64,000 nt of DNA from Strigops habroptila (Eukaryota > Chordata > Aves > Psittaciformes > Psittacidae). Below are positions 61,101 to 64,000 of the stretch, piece by piece. The stretch's first letter is position 1. The number at the start of each line of letters is the position of its first letter. The notes beneath the pieces were generated by a model. That model was not told the origin of the DNA and made no database searches. It saw only the letters and a list, made by a program, of their open reading frames with translations. The translations under genes were made by a program, and so were the position numbers. The stretch spans positions 7,181,761-7,245,760 of the forward strand of contig NC_044289.2 of NCBI RefSeq assembly GCF_004027225.2, given 5' to 3'.

Positions 61101-64000
61101 TTTTTTTTGTATTGAAACTTCTTATTTCTTCTTACAGGCTTAAGAATTAATTTAAAGAGATGTAAACTAAGATGTATGAAGCTGTGTGCTGTGGGAAGGA
61201 TTTATGGGAGAGAATACAGCAAAACCTAGCATTATTTTTGCAAGGGCCCTGTGCTGAGCATCACTAGATGTCACTCTCTACCTGAGTTTTACAGACTCAA
61301 TCGGTTGTCCTAAATTTTAAATTATTCATATTTTAGTTACATCTTGCTGTCCCTTTTTTCCCCTTGCATTTAATGCACAGGTGATATTCCAGTTCAGTGT
61401 GGCATAATCTGTTGTACATAAATATCTTTTTTGCTTAAAACCAGTATCAAAATTAAGTCAAATAAAAATAGCTAAAATTTGCAACACCAATTTCTGTGCT
61501 AGATTCTCACTGGGGATGTAGGAAAGGCAAAACCCCCTGAAACAGGGTTTTCTTCTTACATGTTTGGTTGGAATTCCAGTTTCATTCAGAACTTGCTGGC
61601 ACAATCACACAATCCATCATGTGAAATTGAGGTTTTTCCATTTAAGTCCCAAAGATCTCAATTTCTTTAAAATACTGGATTTTGTCTTATGTTAAAAAGC
61701 AGAGATGATATTTAGGTGATTTATGTGCTTTAATAATATTCTCTTTTAAATTGCTAAGGGTTTCTATTTTGATAGTTCTTGGCTTCTCCACCTGGACAAA
61801 TTTCTTCAATGAATTCACACTAAAGAGGCTCTGTTCATCCTGAAAATCTAAACAATCCCTGCAATGGAGCCCCAGGTGTTCTCTGTCTCTTTAAACATAA
61901 AGGTGCAATTATTACTTTCAGGTGTGAGAAGGACCAGGCTGACTACTTCTCCTTTATTTATCCCCTGGACCCTCAGTGATTCTCAGCTCAGCTTACAGGC
62001 ACTCTGGCTCCAAAGGATATCCATTTAATGGAAAGCAGAAGCTCATCACCCTTCTGCCTGTCTCCTTTGCTCCTAGTGTTGTCTCTCAACGTCCTTGCTC
62101 TTTTCATTTGGCCTGTTCTGAAGGTACCTGTTTTTGCTCTCAGTTTTGCAGATCAAAAAATAGTCTCTCATTTGGTAACTGAGCAATAGGTGTAAAGCCG
62201 TTTATCATTGTAACCCTTAATTTCAGGGTGTTTTTTTCCCAGTACCTCTCTTAAGTTCCTTGATGTACCTATTAACCGATTCTAAGAAATGACACATCTG
62301 AAGTGTGTTTCCATTAGAGTAGATACTTTAACCCTTCTGGTCCTTTTAGCCTTTTCATCCTGTTTCTGTTAGAAAAATGAACTGTTTTCAGTTACTCATC
62401 TTTTTTCTCTATTTTTTTTTTTTTTCAATTAACCTTCAGCATGTCTTCCAACATCAATTTCTGCTGATTAACACCCGTTGTATGCTCACTATCCCACTAG
62501 GTCAAAACCCCACATTATGTGATGGAGTTATTAGGAGCTCTGGCTTCCTCTTTTCTTCAGCATTGTTGCACAGGAAAAGGAAATAGCCAATTTATAAAGT
62601 AGTTTAAGCTGTAATTTAGAGGTGAAACAAGTTTCCTGGGAAAGGCTTTATTTTCCACCTCTGAAATATTTAGTGAGAGCATTCCAGCTCTGCTGAAATG
62701 TTTAAGCATTTGTACTTGAATGAGAGGAAAAAATGTTTCCATAAAGTTAATTTTTCTCTTCTTGTTTATGTGTTTTAAGGAATACTTTTATTCAAACTAA
62801 CTCCCATTTTGTTAACCTGAAATTACTTATTTCATTATGTCCTTTTCTTGGGTATGAAAATATTTAAGAATATTCTCTAATAAAATGGGAACGGATAAAA
62901 ACATTTATTGACTTCTGGCTACTAAACAAAGTATTTGCGGTTGATTAAAAATACACTTGTCATAGGATTTGTTTCAACTTCCACAAAAACACAAAAATCA
63001 TTAGTTCATACAGGGTTATCCACAATATGCTATTGGAAAATCCCAGTGGTTTAGCATTTTGAAAAGCATGTAGGGAAATCTCTGTTTACTGGCATGTGAA
63101 GTCACCCCAATGGCGTGAGGAATCTGGTGAACAAGATGAAGAGATAATGAAACCAGGAGACTGAGAAGGCAGTTTACACCTTGCAGATGCATACAGAAGT
63201 GAAAGATGTTTGAAAAAAGCTGTTCAGAATCTCTGTTAGTAAATCTGAGATACCCGATTGTCTCTTTAGCCTAAAAACTGTAAGAGAAGCATGGAGGGTG
63301 TGTACTGGTGGGAGCTGGACTAACCTTGGCGATCATGGGTGGCAGGAATGAATAGGACATATGTTTGACTCGATTAACTGAGAAAAAAAAAGAAAATTAC
63401 ACCAAAGACTTGATTAAGAGAAGGTGTAATTAACGAGTTCAGATTAATTAAAAATGTTTGCTTTAAAAGTAGCAATTGAGCTTTGTTCTGATTAACTGCT
63501 TTCTCACAGACTTCGTAACCTTGCAGGACGTGCTGCTCAGCAGGTGGTGGAAGGGAAAAGACCATCTAATATATCTGCAGAACCTTTATTAAAAAAACCT
63601 GTCACTTTCCTATTATAAAATGTTCTGTGGTGCATAATCACATTATTAAAAGAAGTTCCTTGGGATTCTTTAATTTGAGCAGAAAATCTAGGTTCCTCCA
63701 GGGCTGAAGACTTACACGGGGAATAGGCCAATACTAGAAATTTGATTCTGAATGAACTAGTTGCTATTTTATTTTAACCACACCATTTAACATAGCTGTC
63801 AAATAGACCCATATTTCCCACGATTTCTTTTTCCAGTTAAAAAATTTCCATCCTGTCAGGCTGGACACAGTCCGAATTGCAACCATTGAAAGAACAAACT
63901 TCTGCTAAAAATTTCTTTTGAAGATCTAGACTGAGGCCCTGTTACATTTATTGGCCTTACATAAGCTAACATTCTTTCAAAGAATAAGACTTACTTTTAA

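Larger units (their letters stand above)
50300..64000. other. Intergenic upstream of MC3R, no gene seen
   Basis: Nearly 14 kb of AT-rich unique sequence. No exon, RNA gene or CR1 copy recognised. It holds homopolymer runs at 56990-57006 (A17) and 62412-62425 (T14), a TA dinucleotide run at 58161-58174, and a two-copy repeat with TCTCATTTAAACC at about 59919-59950. Confidence 0.45.

Noticed and set aside
1-64000. CRISPR array, operons, tRNA or rRNA genes
   Set aside because: The DNA is vertebrate; no spaced repeat array was seen and no tRNA or rRNA sequence was recognised on either strand by eye.

Overview
This window is vertebrate nuclear DNA, almost certainly from a bird. Its protein-coding content is small and spread out, with GT-AG introns and one CpG-rich promoter. 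The dispersed repeats are CR1 LINEs, mostly fragments at the 5' end with bird-type 3' tails, plus one solo ERVL-like LTR. Three genes are recognised directly from their translated sequence: AURKA (+ strand, 5' end outside the window), FAM210B (- strand, complete) and MC3R (- strand, single exon, complete). The same three genes are neighbours on human 20q13, so this is the conserved AURKA-FAM210B-MC3R block. The species cannot be fixed from the sequence.

Layout. Bases 1-4.7 kb hold the last six coding exons of AURKA, including the whole kinase domain, and its 3' UTR. AURKA and FAM210B converge. Between their 3' ends lies an A/C low-complexity tract that is G/T-rich on the FAM210B strand. FAM210B runs from its CpG-island promoter near 12.9 kb down to a stop at 7,980, with three coding exons and probably a long 3' UTR. 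From about 13 kb to 48.7 kb no gene is seen. That interval carries five CR1 fragments, one of them 1 kb long with reverse-transcriptase sequence, and a 601-bp solo LTR with a perfect 5-bp target-site duplication. A sixth CR1 fragment sits in FAM210B intron 1. MC3R occupies 48,711-49,685. The rest, to 64 kb, shows no recognisable gene.

The genes do not form a pathway. AURKA is a mitotic kinase, FAM210B a mitochondrial membrane protein linked to erythroid iron and heme metabolism, and MC3R a Gs-coupled melanocortin receptor. Their adjacency is ancestral synteny. The long flanks of MC3R are where distal control elements would be expected, but none can be proved from one sequence.

The best leads are: (1) an Aurora A that keeps the A-type TPX2-site glycine but has the Aurora B-type residue at all three ATP-site positions that distinguish the human paralogues; (2) a short upstream ORF in good Kozak context before the FAM210B start; (3) two overlapping perfect palindromes in the probable FAM210B 3' UTR; (4) a CTCF-like motif about 600 bp upstream of MC3R. 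No clearly new biological system was found.
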